A DNA stretch of 64,000 bases, taken from NCBI GenBank assembly GCA_003116975.1, contig BGKB01000146.1, positions 1 through 64,000 on the forward strand, given 5' to 3'. The notes beneath the pieces were generated by a model. That model saw only the letters and a list, made by a program, of their open reading frames with translations. It had not been told where the DNA came from and made no database searches. Origin of the DNA: Aurantiochytrium sp. KH105 (Eukaryota; Sar; Bigyra; Thraustochytrida; Thraustochytriidae). The translations under genes were made by a program, and so were the position numbers. Positions 19,064 through 29,063 of the stretch are shown here, piece by piece; position 1 is the first letter of the stretch, and every line of letters begins with the position of its first letter.

Positions 19064-20155
19064 TCAATCCTTGGAAGGCAAGAGTTCCAAAAGAATGGGA
19101 CAATGGTCTGAGCCAAGAAAACTTGGGTCCTGGGCGCTTAGACCTCGACCGCAAATGTCGGCCCGACGCACGCGTTGTAAAAGGCTGCGCGACACCAAGA
19201 AATGGTCAATTCGCATACCCTTCTTGTAGAAGCGCCCTGCTTCGGGCCGGTCAATACCGGGGTGTCCTCGCCAAGTGTAAATAGGAGCGTCCACTTCAGT
19301 AGGACGCGTGATGGCAGACTTGACTTCAAGATAGCGAAAGGCGTCAGTGAGGTTACCTTCTTCGGCCATGCGCTTGAAGCGAAGCTGCTCGTTGTTTGTG
19401 CACCCTGCCTGGCCAATGTCGGCAGGGTCTCCGCTCGCGGGAGGATCACCTTGCGCATTGAACCAATCGGGGTCCGAGACGTCGCAGTCTTCCGGCGCGA
19501 CATTCATGTCACCCATGTAAATGATGGGCTTGCGCTCTTTGTGATTGTGCATGACTCGTAGCCAGCTTGTCAGTTTTTCGTCCCAGGTGCGACGACGGGC
19601 GAAGGACTCTACGGTCCAACCATTGTTGGGAGTATACGTGTGAAGTGTCATGATGGACTTCCATTCGAGCAGAATGATGCGACCATCCTCATTGTGCGGC
19701 GCCTTTTCCATCGTCTCGGGGTCTGGTAGCCCAAACCAAATGCGAACGGGGCGTGGTCCACTCTTGCGCACAAACATGGCTGTGCCAGCGTAACGCCTGT
19801 CGCAGAGGGATAGCTTGACGACAGAATGTGTGCTTAGACATCCTGTTTCGCAAGCAGTTCGTAAGACTGTGGCTTCGTCGATGCTGCGTTTATCGCGCAT
19901 GCAAAGCTCGTTGCGCTTTTGTTGCGAGGAAGCCCGCAACTTGGTTTCGGAGACAAAAAGGACATCGGGCGATTCGCGCGCAAGAAAAGCCGCAATGGCG
20001 TCCGCGTTGTACCTGAGACGGTTGGCGAGTCCGTTGGCATTCCAGGCGACAATGATTTGGGGATCGCGTGCCGCCTCGCTCGTTGTGGTCGCGGCAATCT
20101 TTTTCCTTGGTTTGAAGAAGCTGTGCGTTTCGGGTGCTTTCCTCTTGCTCACGAC

Positions 20156-20191
<36 letters not shown>

Positions 20192-20458
20192 ATTGCTGCC
20201 ATCACCACTGCTGGTCGTGGCCGTGCGCGCGCTCGGTTTCGTCTGCGGTGAGGTTGCGATTTCTATAGAGGTTGAGGTCGAGGTCAAGGTCGAGGTCTTG
20301 GCCGAGTCTGAGACATGGTCGCTTCCCGTCAGATCGACAGCATCAGCGTCAGAGCCACCTGCCGCTTTTGACTTGGCTCGAAAGAAGCTCGTGATGGCCG
20401 GCGAACTCTTGCTGCCAGAGGCTGCCGCCTTGGCTTTTCCGTTCGCCCCACTTGACAT
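19064..20458 (-). CDS. AP endonuclease, exonuclease III/APE1 family
   Basis: The gene encodes 464 residues from the ATG at 20458. The C-terminal 330 residues form an endonuclease/exonuclease/phosphatase fold with APE1-type active-site blocks. These are WNANG at 139, the ETK metal-site block, GDMNVAPEDCDV, YTWRG, RIDHF and the catalytic GSDHCPI with H452 near the end. Such enzymes cut DNA 5' to abasic sites in base excision repair. The N-terminal 135 residues are low-complexity with Lys-, Ser- and Thr-rich runs, and carry two PCNA-interaction-like stretches, SPAITSFFRAK and PETHSFFKPRKK. Both have the FF core but lack the leading Gln, so PCNA binding is inference. The frame is open a further 63 codons upstream; I take the internal ATG because the upstream part is AT-rich. 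Confidence 0.9.
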
Positions 20459-20826
20459 CGCGGCTGTTGTCGAGCTATCTTGTTCAAGTTGAAGTTCTGT
20501 GATTTTTTTTTTTGACCGAAAAACAGATGAAGGAATGGATGGGCCTTGGGCTAATTCGATGAGATAAAGCATGTGTTTTCCTGGTTTATCGAGATGAAGA
20601 AATAGTTTGCTTGTCCCCCAGAAACACAAAAACCAAAACCCAGGCAACCAACCCCGTCAAGGCCAAAGGCCAGAGTCAATCTCTTCTCGAGGCATTTGGA
20701 TTGGCGATTAAAAAGACAAGCTGGAACGCAGAACACCACCTTTTGATGAAAATCCAAGCTGGCTGTCGAAGCACTATCCAGTCAGACACAAACAACAACA
20801 TTTCACAATTGCGGCAGACCAGGCCA
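20459..20826. other. 368-base spacer between two EEP-fold genes
   Basis: This is promoter space for the AP endonuclease gene. Nothing else was seen. Confidence 0.5.
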
Positions 20827-21900
20827 CTAGTATTTTGCGCGAGGTGTGTCGAGAGAAGGATGAGCGCGAATCTCTGCCAGCACGCCAAAGTGATCCGACG
20901 GAAAGTCGCCGGCAAAGGGATGATCGCAGACGACGCGGCAATCCTCGACAAGACCACGGCCGTCACGATGCGGAAGACTTGCGAAAATGTAGTCAAGACG
21001 CTTGTCTTCCTCAAGGTCAACGTTTGCGCCAGGATTCTTTCGCGACCATGTGAAGCCACCTTCTTCGCCATTACAAAAGGACCAAGCATCCTGAAAAAAG
21101 ACATCCTCAGCGCCAGGCTCTGTAACGGGATGTGAACCACGCAAGAATCGTATGCAAGCTTCATCTGGTTTGGCATTGAAGTCACCGCAAAGCAGCTGCG
21201 TCAAAACGTTCTTGTTGACTCCCTCGTTGACAAAATCCTGCATCGACGAGGTCACTGCACGCGTTTGCAAAAGACGGATCGCAGGTTGATGCAACTGATG
21301 ATTGAGGTGTAACGATGCCACAAAGACTGCTCCGAATGGAGAAGATATCTCGGCAAGAGCCGCTCCGCGCGTTTCGTAAAATTTGACGCCTGGCGTAAGC
21401 TGCACAGGCAGCTGCAGCGCGCGTGTCCGCGCGAGTGGGAAGCGAGATACAATGGCATTTCCAAAATTTACCTTGTCGTCGATCCACCATTGCGAGGCGC
21501 GTGCGTAGAACCGGTATGGGTACTCGGTCGAGTCTGCCGCACTCGCGTCTTGGGGACCAAAAAGATCTGCCAGCATGTCATGTCCTCCGCCTTGAAGCAC
21601 CTCTTGGAGGCATATGACGTCTGGCTGCAAAACGCGCAGCCACTTTTGCAACGCCGCGCAGCGCTCTGGCCAGCTGCCAAAGCCGCGTTCTTTGCTTTGG
21701 TTCTTGTCCACGCCGCCGCGCGAGTTCTCGAACCACACATTGAGCGTGAGGACCACGAGTCCTCGTCGCAGCCGGTCGCGGTGTCCTCGATCGTCGCGGT
21801 CCATGCTCTCCGCGGCAGAGGGCTCCTCGACGAACCCTGTGCTCTTATATTGCCGTTTTTGTAGAAGTACTTCTCCTGCCGCTGCCGCTGCCAAGCTCAT
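20827..21900 (-). CDS. endonuclease/exonuclease/phosphatase-family phosphodiesterase, TDP2-like
   Basis: The gene encodes 357 residues from the ATG at 21900; the longer frame begins with GTG. The EEP fold is clear from LTLNVWFEN, PDVICLQEV (metal-binding Glu), LHLNHQ, CGDFNAKPDE, RLDYIF and the C-terminal PSDHFGV. The NVWF and ICLQEV wording is like tyrosyl-DNA phosphodiesterase 2 relatives, which remove trapped topoisomerase II from DNA ends. Neutral sphingomyelinase or nocturnin-type enzymes share the fold and cannot be excluded. It lies head-to-tail with the AP endonuclease, another EEP-fold enzyme, but the two are too diverged to look like a recent duplication. Confidence 0.85.
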   Translation of the reverse strand: MSLAAAAAGEVLLQKRQYKSTGFVEEPSAAESMDRDDRGHRDRLRRGLVVLTLNVWFENSRGGVDKNQSKERGFGSWPERCAALQKWLRVLQPDVICLQEVLQGGGHDMLADLFGPQDASAADSTEYPYRFYARASQWWIDDKVNFGNAIVSRFPLARTRALQLPVQLTPGVKFYETRGAALAEISSPFGAVFVASLHLNHQLHQPAIRLLQTRAVTSSMQDFVNEGVNKNVLTQLLCGDFNAKPDEACIRFLRGSHPVTEPGAEDVFFQDAWSFCNGEEGGFTWSRKNPGANVDLEEDKRLDYIFASLPHRDGRGLVEDCRVVCDHPFAGDFPSDHFGVLAEIRAHPSLDTPRAKY

Positions 21901-22729
21901 GGGAAAGAAAGATACGCGTGCACGTGCCACTCCTCTTCGACCCTTGCAAGGGTCAGTTACAGGGAGTCTCCTGGGTCTTGCGCGTCACTCATAGTCTTCT
22001 GCTGCGGGATTTACCTGGTCAAATATCTTTCTTGTAGAGGAGACAAAGCGTCGCTAATTTCCCGGCAGCATTTTCAGTGTTCCACTGGCGTCAACAAGCT
22101 AACTGCGTGGAATCTTGGGCATTCTCCAATATATACTGTGGTGTATGCAATGCATCACTGTGGGCGAACGAGGGCGAGGTCAAGGCGAGCTAAGCAGCAG
22201 AGTGTGCAACCACATCTTCCCGCAGCCTGCGTCAAGCGGAGGGGGCTGCGGCCCACAGCGGCCAAAGCGAGACGAGAAAAGAGACGAGGCAACAAGAAAA
22301 CAAAACGAAATAAGGTAAGCGAGGACGGCGCCTGGTTGAAGACGCGCGGCGGCGGGACCGCGCGCGACAGCGACTGCAAGCGCGCGGTCGACGCTGGCCT
22401 TCCGGCGGCGGCTTTTCTGCAGGGCGCTTTTTGCCGGCGAGAGAACGGAGGACCCCGCCCGAGAACGAGAGCACCTTCGGCACGCGCGTGGGTGTGAGCC
22501 AGGTTTCGCGGCAGGCTCTCTGGCCAGAGAAGTCGGGAGTGCGCTGCGATAGTATACACCGCGCTGCAGGAGGCAGCAAGAGAGCGACTATCTTTGCCGC
22601 GGTCGGCACAACCTTCCCTGCCCGGGAGCAGCAGCGGCAGCGGCCACTGATCAGCGCGGAGAGAGCGAGGGTTTCGGCGGGGTCGAATTCAAATTCAAAT
22701 TTTGAAGAATCGATCGATCAACTACTTCT

Positions 22730-22751
22730 CTGCTGCTGCTGCTGCTGCTGC
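22730..22751. repeat. (CTG)7 microsatellite
   Basis: Perfect CTG triplet run just after an AT-rich patch, upstream of the MYB gene. Confidence 0.9.
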
Positions 22752-22845
22752 CACTGCTGCTACTGCCACTGCGGCTTGGCGCAGACGCTCTTCCGTTCTC
22801 CAATCGCCGCGCAGCGCCGCGCCTCCGAGATCGAGGGCTGGCTGC

Positions 22846-22870
22846 CTGTCTGTCTGTCTGTCTGTCTGTC
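22846..22870. repeat. (TCTG)6 microsatellite
   Basis: Perfect tetranucleotide run. Confidence 0.9.
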
Positions 22871-22913
22871 GCCAGGTCCCGGCATCACTTTGCGTCGCCA
22901 GCCGCGGTGTCCG

Positions 22914-22956
22914 GGCAAGCAAGCAAGCGAGCAAGCAAGCGGGCAAGCAAGCAAAG
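22914..22956. repeat. (GCAA)n imperfect microsatellite
   Basis: Tetranucleotide run with two GCGA/GCGG interruptions. Confidence 0.85.
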
Positions 22957-23719
22957 CCCAGCACACAAGGCCACGCGCTGCGAGCAGAGGGCCGCTCGCT
23001 CCGTCCGCAGCCAGCTGCGCGCGAGCTCGCCATCCCCTCCACTTCGGCCCCGCGAACTCCGCGTCGCGGCGGGCACTGCTGCCGGCTGCTGCCCTCCTCT
23101 CGCCCGCAGAATCGAACAAGTTGTAGGCAGGCGCCAAGACATCTTGGACGCCCGCGGGGACGCAGCCGGTCCTCGCGCCGCCTTCGCGCGGAGCCCGCCG
23201 CGCTGCCGGCTGCCGCTGCCGGCACGAGCGCCCGCTTTCCCCCGCCCTCTCTCCCCCCGCGCGCGCAGGCACGCAGGCGCGCACGCGCGCAGGCGCGCAC
23301 GCGGAGGCGCGCTCGCGAGCGCGGCGAAAGTGACCCGGTCGACGCGGCGGCGCCTCGCGTCCGAGCAGGCGGGGAGACGCCCCGGAGCCTCGCAAGGCTT
23401 GCCGTCGCGCACGCTCGCCGGCCTGGAGACTGCGCGCTGCGCAACGCTGCGCGGCGCGGCGTGGCGTCTCGCAGACCCGACTGGACCAGGCGCCGACCCG
23501 ACCCATCCGGCCGGCCTGGGCCGACCCGACGCGACGCGACACGACACGACACGACACGACTTGGCCACCCGGAGCTCCACACGCCTGTCGACCCTGGCTT
23601 CTGAAGGACAAGGGCGGCCCTGACGTGGACGACAACGACGACGGCGACGACAAGGAGGAGGAGGAGGAGGAGCTCGAGGAGGAGCAGCGAGGAAACCAGG
23701 CTGTTGACGCGCGCAGAGG

Positions 23720-26017
23720 ATGGCGCCCACGACGTCAAACGCGCGCAGCAGCGAAGCCAAGAGGAGGAGAAGGGACTCGCTCGCGAGCCTGAGCAATCTG
23801 CTTGCCTTCGACGACGCTGCGCTGGACGGGAGCTTTGAAGACAGTTTCTCCAGGGACGCAGCAACCGCAGCGGCGGCGCCGGCAGTAGAACAAGCTGGCC
23901 AGCGTGCAAACGCTGCGCTGCCGCCGCCGCCGCCGCTGCCGCCCCAGCAGCAACAGCAACAACGACAGCAACAACAAACACAGCAACAACAAACACAGCA
24001 ACAACACGGGTATGCCTTTATGCGGTCGAACCCAGAACAGTTCGCGCACAATCAAATGTACAACAACCTTGGGTCCCCTCCCATGATGCAAGGGGTCTAC
24101 CCTGGCGCGATGCTGCCGCAATCCTCAGCATTCCCCCCATATCGAAATGCATCAATGCCTCAATTGGATCCGAGAGCAGCAGCTGCCGCGCAAGCGCAGG
24201 CGCAGGCGCAAGCCAAGGCCCAGGCTCAGGCACAGCTCAGAGCCCAAAATCTTCCCGTTGTGCCACCATACGGAGGTGTCCCGTACCCAAGACCTTTCTC
24301 GCAAACATCGATGAACAACGGGAGCGACGACCTGTCCTTCCCCGCTCACGCACCTTCAGGAGGATTTCACAACGCGAACGAAAAGGACGGAAAACCAAGC
24401 GGTTCGAGAAATAACGGGAAAACGTCTCCGAATGGCGCAAATTTGCAAGGCACCGCTCCCATCACATCGTCGTCGAAGGTCAACACAACAAAGTCTATGG
24501 ACTACACCACTTCGAGGCCCGCGTCAGCGAGCACCAATGGAAGGCAATCTCCCATGAATAAAAATGTGGACGACATGAATGATGGAGAAGCAATGGTCGG
24601 TAGCCCTTCTAGCGCGAAAAAGGGTAACCAGGAGTCGATGAGATCAGCCTACGCGGCCTGGCTCAAGAGTGAAGACAATGAGCTCTACTCCCTTGTTGTA
24701 TCGGAACAGCAGGCGCCGCAGTTCAAAAATGACGTCGACGCCCTCAACAAAGCAAAGTTTTGGGCTCATATTGCGGAGCGCATGCCTGAACGTACGGCCA
24801 AGCAATGCCGTGAGCGCTGGCGCAACTCGGTGGACCCGAACATTACGCAGAGCAAATGGACGGTTCGAGAGGATCTCCTCCTGCTCAAACTTCACGAAGA
24901 AATGGGAAACAAGTGGTCCACCATTGCTTCGCATTTGCAGGGTCGTACCGAGAATGGCGTCAAAACGCGCCACAAGTCCATCATGCGCGCATACAAGCGG
25001 CAATGGTCCAGCCAGGAGGACGCCCTTCTCCTGCAGCTCTACGGCCAGCACGGCCCCCGCTGGGTCGTGATCCAAAAGTCGCTACCCAAGAGAACCCTGC
25101 ATGGCGTCAAGATGCGCTATCGTGCTCTCATTAGCGGCAACACGCAGCGGTCTGTGGAAGCCGGTGCGCCTGAACAGGCCCTGGCGTACGATGTACGCAA
25201 CATGAGTCGTCGCCAACTCCAACACGAAATTGCAAACGGCACCGACGACAGTGCCTTTGGTCTTCCCGGAGCAAGCAAGACCAAAAAACGCTTCCTCATC
25301 GAATCCATGATTAACAGCCACACGCCGGATGGGGATCGCGTGCGGGAGACGCTTCACCAAACCAAGCGCAAGCGTTTGGCGAGGGGGCCATGCATCATCC
25401 CTGGCTTTATCGCCGTACCCTCTTCGATGCGCGTGCATCTTCCCATACCAGGTCATCATATTTCAAGGGCAAATGCTGCGCAGGAGCATGCCCGACGTGA
25501 GCGCAACCGACGTCGTTCGTTGCTGCTCGAATCTGCCAATCGCCGTCTTGCCGAGGATAAAAGACATGACGACGTTGCCAAGTCCTCACACAATACTTCG
25601 GGCAATATTCCGTCCAATCAAGAGTACGGCGTGAAGCGCAACCTCCTCCAGGAAGCGCACGAGGTCTCGAGGATGCGGCATGGGTCCCCTTACTCGCATC
25701 AGCAGACGGAAAATAACAATGCTTATGCAGGTGGGCGAGGTGCCGAGCGCGCAAACTCCTTTCAGTACGGAACGGATGGCCGGGACGTGTCCATCAAGTC
25801 CGAGCTGTCACACGATGAAGGCGAGCCGTTTCCAGGGGCCGATACGGAGTCCGGCGATTTTCTCAATGACAACGAGTTTGCTCATACCATCTCGGACATG
25901 CTTCTCAACGCCAAGTCGCATCCGGAGGTTGATCCCGCGCAATATAATGACTTTCAGGCTAATTTGGAGGACGTCCTTGTCGACAATGTCGAGGGTCTGC
26001 CATCCAGCTATCCGTAA
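23720..26017 (+). CDS. three-repeat MYB transcription factor, paralogue of the 5.2-7.1 kb gene
   Basis: The gene encodes 765 residues. Three MYB/SANT repeats start with tryptophans near residues 314, 380 and 429 and end near 477. The first carries RTAKQCRERWRN and the second GRTENGVKTRHKS. These align with repeats 2, 3 and 4 of the other MYB gene in this window, including the linker RA..(K/R)QW, so the two are paralogues; this one has lost or never had repeat 1. The first 300 residues are low-complexity: Gln/Thr runs near 75-95, an alternating Ala/Gln stretch near 155-175, and Ser/Asn-rich sequence. The C-terminal part includes an Arg-rich stretch near 590 and an acidic tail. DNA binding is well supported; targets are unknown. 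The start lacks the MGNSSS motif of its paralogue. Confidence 0.92.
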   Translation: MAPTTSNARSSEAKRRRRDSLASLSNLLAFDDAALDGSFEDSFSRDAATAAAAPAVEQAGQRANAALPPPPPLPPQQQQQQRQQQQTQQQQTQQQHGYAFMRSNPEQFAHNQMYNNLGSPPMMQGVYPGAMLPQSSAFPPYRNASMPQLDPRAAAAAQAQAQAQAKAQAQAQLRAQNLPVVPPYGGVPYPRPFSQTSMNNGSDDLSFPAHAPSGGFHNANEKDGKPSGSRNNGKTSPNGANLQGTAPITSSSKVNTTKSMDYTTSRPASASTNGRQSPMNKNVDDMNDGEAMVGSPSSAKKGNQESMRSAYAAWLKSEDNELYSLVVSEQQAPQFKNDVDALNKAKFWAHIAERMPERTAKQCRERWRNSVDPNITQSKWTVREDLLLLKLHEEMGNKWSTIASHLQGRTENGVKTRHKSIMRAYKRQWSSQEDALLLQLYGQHGPRWVVIQKSLPKRTLHGVKMRYRALISGNTQRSVEAGAPEQALAYDVRNMSRRQLQHEIANGTDDSAFGLPGASKTKKRFLIESMINSHTPDGDRVRETLHQTKRKRLARGPCIIPGFIAVPSSMRVHLPIPGHHISRANAAQEHARRERNRRRSLLLESANRRLAEDKRHDDVAKSSHNTSGNIPSNQEYGVKRNLLQEAHEVSRMRHGSPYSHQQTENNNAYAGGRGAERANSFQYGTDGRDVSIKSELSHDEGEPFPGADTESGDFLNDNEFAHTISDMLLNAKSHPEVDPAQYNDFQANLEDVLVDNVEGLPSSYP

Positions 26018-26451
26018 ATTATCCCAATAATCCATGTATGTATTATTAGCATCACATCATTCTCTCCCTCATTCGACTATTTCTCATCTTTTCTTTTTTT
26101 TTTTTCTAATGCAAAGCGGAAGACGGAGTGGTTGAACGAATCACCGACGCCGACGCGTTCGTCCTTGTTCTTGGAGTCGCGATGTCGGCAGCGGCTGCCG
26201 CAACGACTGCTGCGGTAAAAAGGCAATAGATTGAAAAGTAAAAAACGATCGGTAAAAACGAGGTAAAAAAGGAAAATTTTGCCTTCAAGACAAGACAAGA
26301 CAAGACAAGAAAACCGTTTCGAGAGCATCCAGCGGCCCGAGCCTGCCAGTCGCGGTGCTACCGGGCCTGGGCTGGCCTAGCTGGCTGACGCAAGGCACCG
26401 GCGCAAACAAGCGCTGTCTCGGCTCGCGGCGGGCGCGAGAGATCGTCAAAC
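26018..26451. other. 434-base spacer, no gene seen
   Basis: It begins with AT-rich 3'-end sequence, has a T-run near 26093-26105 and a short AAGAC repeat near 26287-26312, then turns into the GC-rich leader of the KCTD gene. Confidence 0.6.
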
Positions 26452-27192
26452 ATGTCGCACTCAAGGTCGTCCGCGCTGGTTCGCGACCTCCGCGCCGAGT
26501 CCCGGGCCTTGGGCCAGGCATGGGCAAGTCTGCAGGACGAGGTTGACCAGCTCGAGCGCCACCGCGCCTTGCTCAAACACGAGTGGAAGGACCTCGAGGA
26601 GGAACGCGAACGTCTCGACAAAGAGCGCCAGCGATTCGAGAAACTCGTGTCCCAGGAGTGGTTTCCTACTGGAATTGATGCGCCCAAGGTCAAGGACCGC
26701 ATTGTGCGTGTCAACATTGGCGGCCAAATCTTCGAAATTACGGCGCGACTCTTGCTCAAGGACCGCTTCTCGCTCCTTGCTGCGACCTGCTTGCCACCAG
26801 AGGATTCCATTCTTCGTCCCGAAGACGATGGTTGCTTCTTTTTTGATAGGGACTGGTTTCTCTTTCGTCATGTGCTCGCTTACTTGCAGAGTGGCACCCT
26901 CCCAGAGGATGAGCTGCGTCTGCGCGAGTTGCATCACGAGGCTGGCTTCTACTGTCTCGGTTCCATGCAGCGCAAGATTCAGACTGTGCTTGCCGATATG
27001 CAGCGCAAGACAGAAGACTTATTTGGTGAATCATCGAGGACCTCGTCCGCTCCATTGGAACACACAGCGCGGGCCAGTGACGTTCGAGTTAAGAACTCGA
27101 GACGGGAAAGCTCACTCGTTGCACCTGAGTTACCTGATCCCTTTGGGTTCACCTCGAAGCGAGGGTCAAGCCAAGGTGCAGTGTTTTTGTAG
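26452..27192 (+). CDS. KCTD-type BTB (T1) domain protein
   Basis: The gene encodes 246 residues. Residues about 15-72 form a strongly charged coiled coil (LEEERERLDKERQRFEKL). The BTB/T1 domain of the potassium-channel-tetramerisation type follows at about 82-180. It starts RIVRVNIGGQIFEITARLLL, then has FFFDRDWFLFRHVLAYLQSG and the LRELHHEAGFYCL helix. In other eukaryotes soluble KCTD proteins assemble as pentamers or tetramers and often serve as adaptors for Cullin-3 ubiquitin ligases. No channel segments follow, so a channel is excluded. The C-terminal 60 residues are polar and disordered. The ATG at 26452 has a good context. Confidence 0.92.
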   Translation: MSHSRSSALVRDLRAESRALGQAWASLQDEVDQLERHRALLKHEWKDLEEERERLDKERQRFEKLVSQEWFPTGIDAPKVKDRIVRVNIGGQIFEITARLLLKDRFSLLAATCLPPEDSILRPEDDGCFFFDRDWFLFRHVLAYLQSGTLPEDELRLRELHHEAGFYCLGSMQRKIQTVLADMQRKTEDLFGESSRTSSAPLEHTARASDVRVKNSRRESSLVAPELPDPFGFTSKRGSSQGAVFL

Positions 27193-27526
27193 TACCGTCA
27201 GCTCGCAATTGATCATGTGTAATATGATCTCGAATCAGGAAATCTTGTTGCTCTCCCCTGGGTGTTTGTTTGGTTCATGCACATGCTAATGTAATCACTT
27301 TGGCAAACGCATAATACTACGCAGGCAAATGCATGTCCCGTGGTTCATGGCGCGGGCCGATCAACTCTTACCATCCGAGACGCTCGTCCTTCTGAAAAAA
27401 GAAAGAAAACAATCCTTTGCTCAAAGTTAGGGCATCGAGGTCATCCTATCTTATCAAGCCCTCTTCGGCTCCGAATTTGGCCGTGCCAAATGCCTACTGT
27501 AAACCAAAACATACGATAACTCCTTC
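27193..27526. other. 334-base convergent spacer, no gene seen
   Basis: Lower-GC 3' space between the KCTD gene and the longin-type gene. Confidence 0.5.
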
Positions 27527-29063
27527 TTAGACACTTTGAGTCATTCGAATTTGCGTAACCACGTGGTCCGCTTCATCCTCAATATCTGCCGCCGTGCACT
27601 CACTGCCGCAAAGCAAGTAGACCTCATAGCCATTCTCTTCGGATGCAAAGAATCGATACCCTGCCTTGCAAAGCTGTACCTGAGATACGGCCAGCAATTG
27701 CATCTGGTCTCGCGCTCGCTGCATGAACCATTCGAAGGCACGGCCATATTGCAGCGTCGTCGCGTCGTCGCGCAGACTCGGCACGAGCGTACGACCTTCC
27801 TCAACACTGTGAAATGCAAGTGCGAGGGTCTGCATGCCCGACAGCTCGTCGAGCTGCGGCACCGTAGCTGCAATAGGAATTTGCAGCTGATTCATGCGCT
27901 CACTGAGTCTATGATCAAATCTCTCCAATTTGGGCAGTGTGTCCACAAGAGAGCATTCGATGGTCTGCAAAACGCAAAGCGTATGCCAGCGCATTCGGTA
28001 AACGACGAGATTTTTCCATTGGTTCTCGGAGTACACGGGCGTAACACGGGTACGCTGGTATACAAGCGGCTGTAGTTGGAGCAGGTTCCAAAGTTGCGAG
28101 GTTTCTTCGAGGTCCAAGCGAGAATGAAGCACACTGCCTTCTACGAGCAGAACGCCCCCAAGTGTTGAATTGTCATTCTCGAGTAGCGCAAGGAGCTGAT
28201 CTACGTGTTCATGGGTTTGGCTGCTCATCGAAACGAATGGGACTCCGCCAAGAAGGGAACGAGTCCTTTCGCGAAACGCAGCATCGTGCTTGCGAAGGTC
28301 CATTGTTCCGCCTGCATTTTCGCCATCCTTTACGTCTCCGCCGCTGTTGCCGTCATTGCTAGTGCTGCTAGTGCTGCTGCTGCTAGTGCTGCTCTGAGTG
28401 CTGACGCCGCTGAGAAGAATCTTGTCGATCATGCTCTTGATGCCACCAAGTCGGAGGCTTGCGGGTTTCCACTTCTCGGGAGGGCCAAAGAGAAGTACGA
28501 ATATTTCGACAAGATCCTCGAGCTGACGAAGAATCGCAGTTTCTCCGCTTGAGTGCGGTGCGTTAATTATAAAGACAAAGGCTTCAATCGGTTGAAAGAC
28601 AAAGCGATCCTCGCCAAATGAAAAGGTTCCGCGGGACTGCTGCCTATCAAGAATACTTTGGGCGTTTCGGGATCGTTTGCGGCCACCAACGGTGCCTTCA
28701 ATTTGACCCTTTGCGCCAGCATCATGTTGGCGCTGTTGTTGTTGCTGCTGCTGCTGCAGCTGCCATTGATGCGGACCGCTCAAATCTTGGCGTGCTGTTT
28801 GTGTGTTGTGTTCAAGGCGCTGCTCAACCACCCTCTTTACGCGATCTGCAAAGGAGTCTACTGTATTTTTAAAGGCTGCAAGAACGCCTTCATCCACGCA
28901 GCCCTTTGTCCCAACAACGTCGTGGTACCTGTGTACGCACAGAGAAAGCGTCAGACCTTGGCCGAGCCAAACGTAGCTCCTTCACTTACAAGCACGCTCC
29001 AGAGGCTGAGATCACCGTGAACGTGCGATACTGGCGCTGCGCGCCGTCATCTGGCCCTGCCAT
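27527..29063 (-). CDS. longin-type vesicle-trafficking protein (MON1/CCZ1/FUZ/HPS1 superfamily?), two exons
   Basis: I read this as complement(join(27527..28928, 28990..29063)), 491 residues. The large ORF alone has no ATG: it opens with GTG at 28897 and the frame runs to a stop at 28984. Minus-strand splice signals fit exactly. The donor is GTAAGT at 28989-28984, the acceptor is TACACAG ending at 28929, and a CTGAC branch-like site lies between. Exon 1 starts at the ATG at 29063 and gives a longin-like N-terminal strand (FTVISASGACLYHDV) in frame with exon 2. A second longin-like element (RFVFQPIEAFVFIINA), a Gln run, a Ser/Thr/Asn linker and a third block (LGGVLLVEGSVLHSRLD) follow. This resembles the HerMon families that form Rab-GEF or planar-polarity complexes. 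The family call is inference. Confidence 0.72.
28929..28989 (-). other. 61-nt spliceosomal intron
   Basis: Read on the minus strand, it begins GTAAGT, contains CTGAC followed by a pyrimidine-rich tract, and ends ACACAG. Removing it joins TT to G (Leu) and extends the downstream ORF to an ATG. It contains an in-frame stop, so it cannot be coding. Confidence 0.82.

Larger units (their letters stand above)
21901..23719. other. 1.8-kb GC-rich divergent promoter region with microsatellites
   Basis: This region lies between the TDP2-like gene (-) and the second MYB gene (+). Several long ORFs overlap on both strands (for example 22702-23604 + and 22722-23996 -), but all are Arg/Ala/Pro/Ser low-complexity and none shows a domain. 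It contains an AT-rich GAATTCAAATTCAAATTT patch at 22686, a CTG run (22730-22751), a TCTG run (22846-22870), a GCAA-type run (22914-22956) and a GACAC-type run (about 23529-23560). Confidence 0.65.

Noticed and set aside
22702..23996. Long overlapping ORFs on both strands (300 and 424 codons) upstream of the second MYB gene
   Set aside because: Arg/Ala/Pro/Ser low complexity, mutually overlapping, containing microsatellites, no motif.
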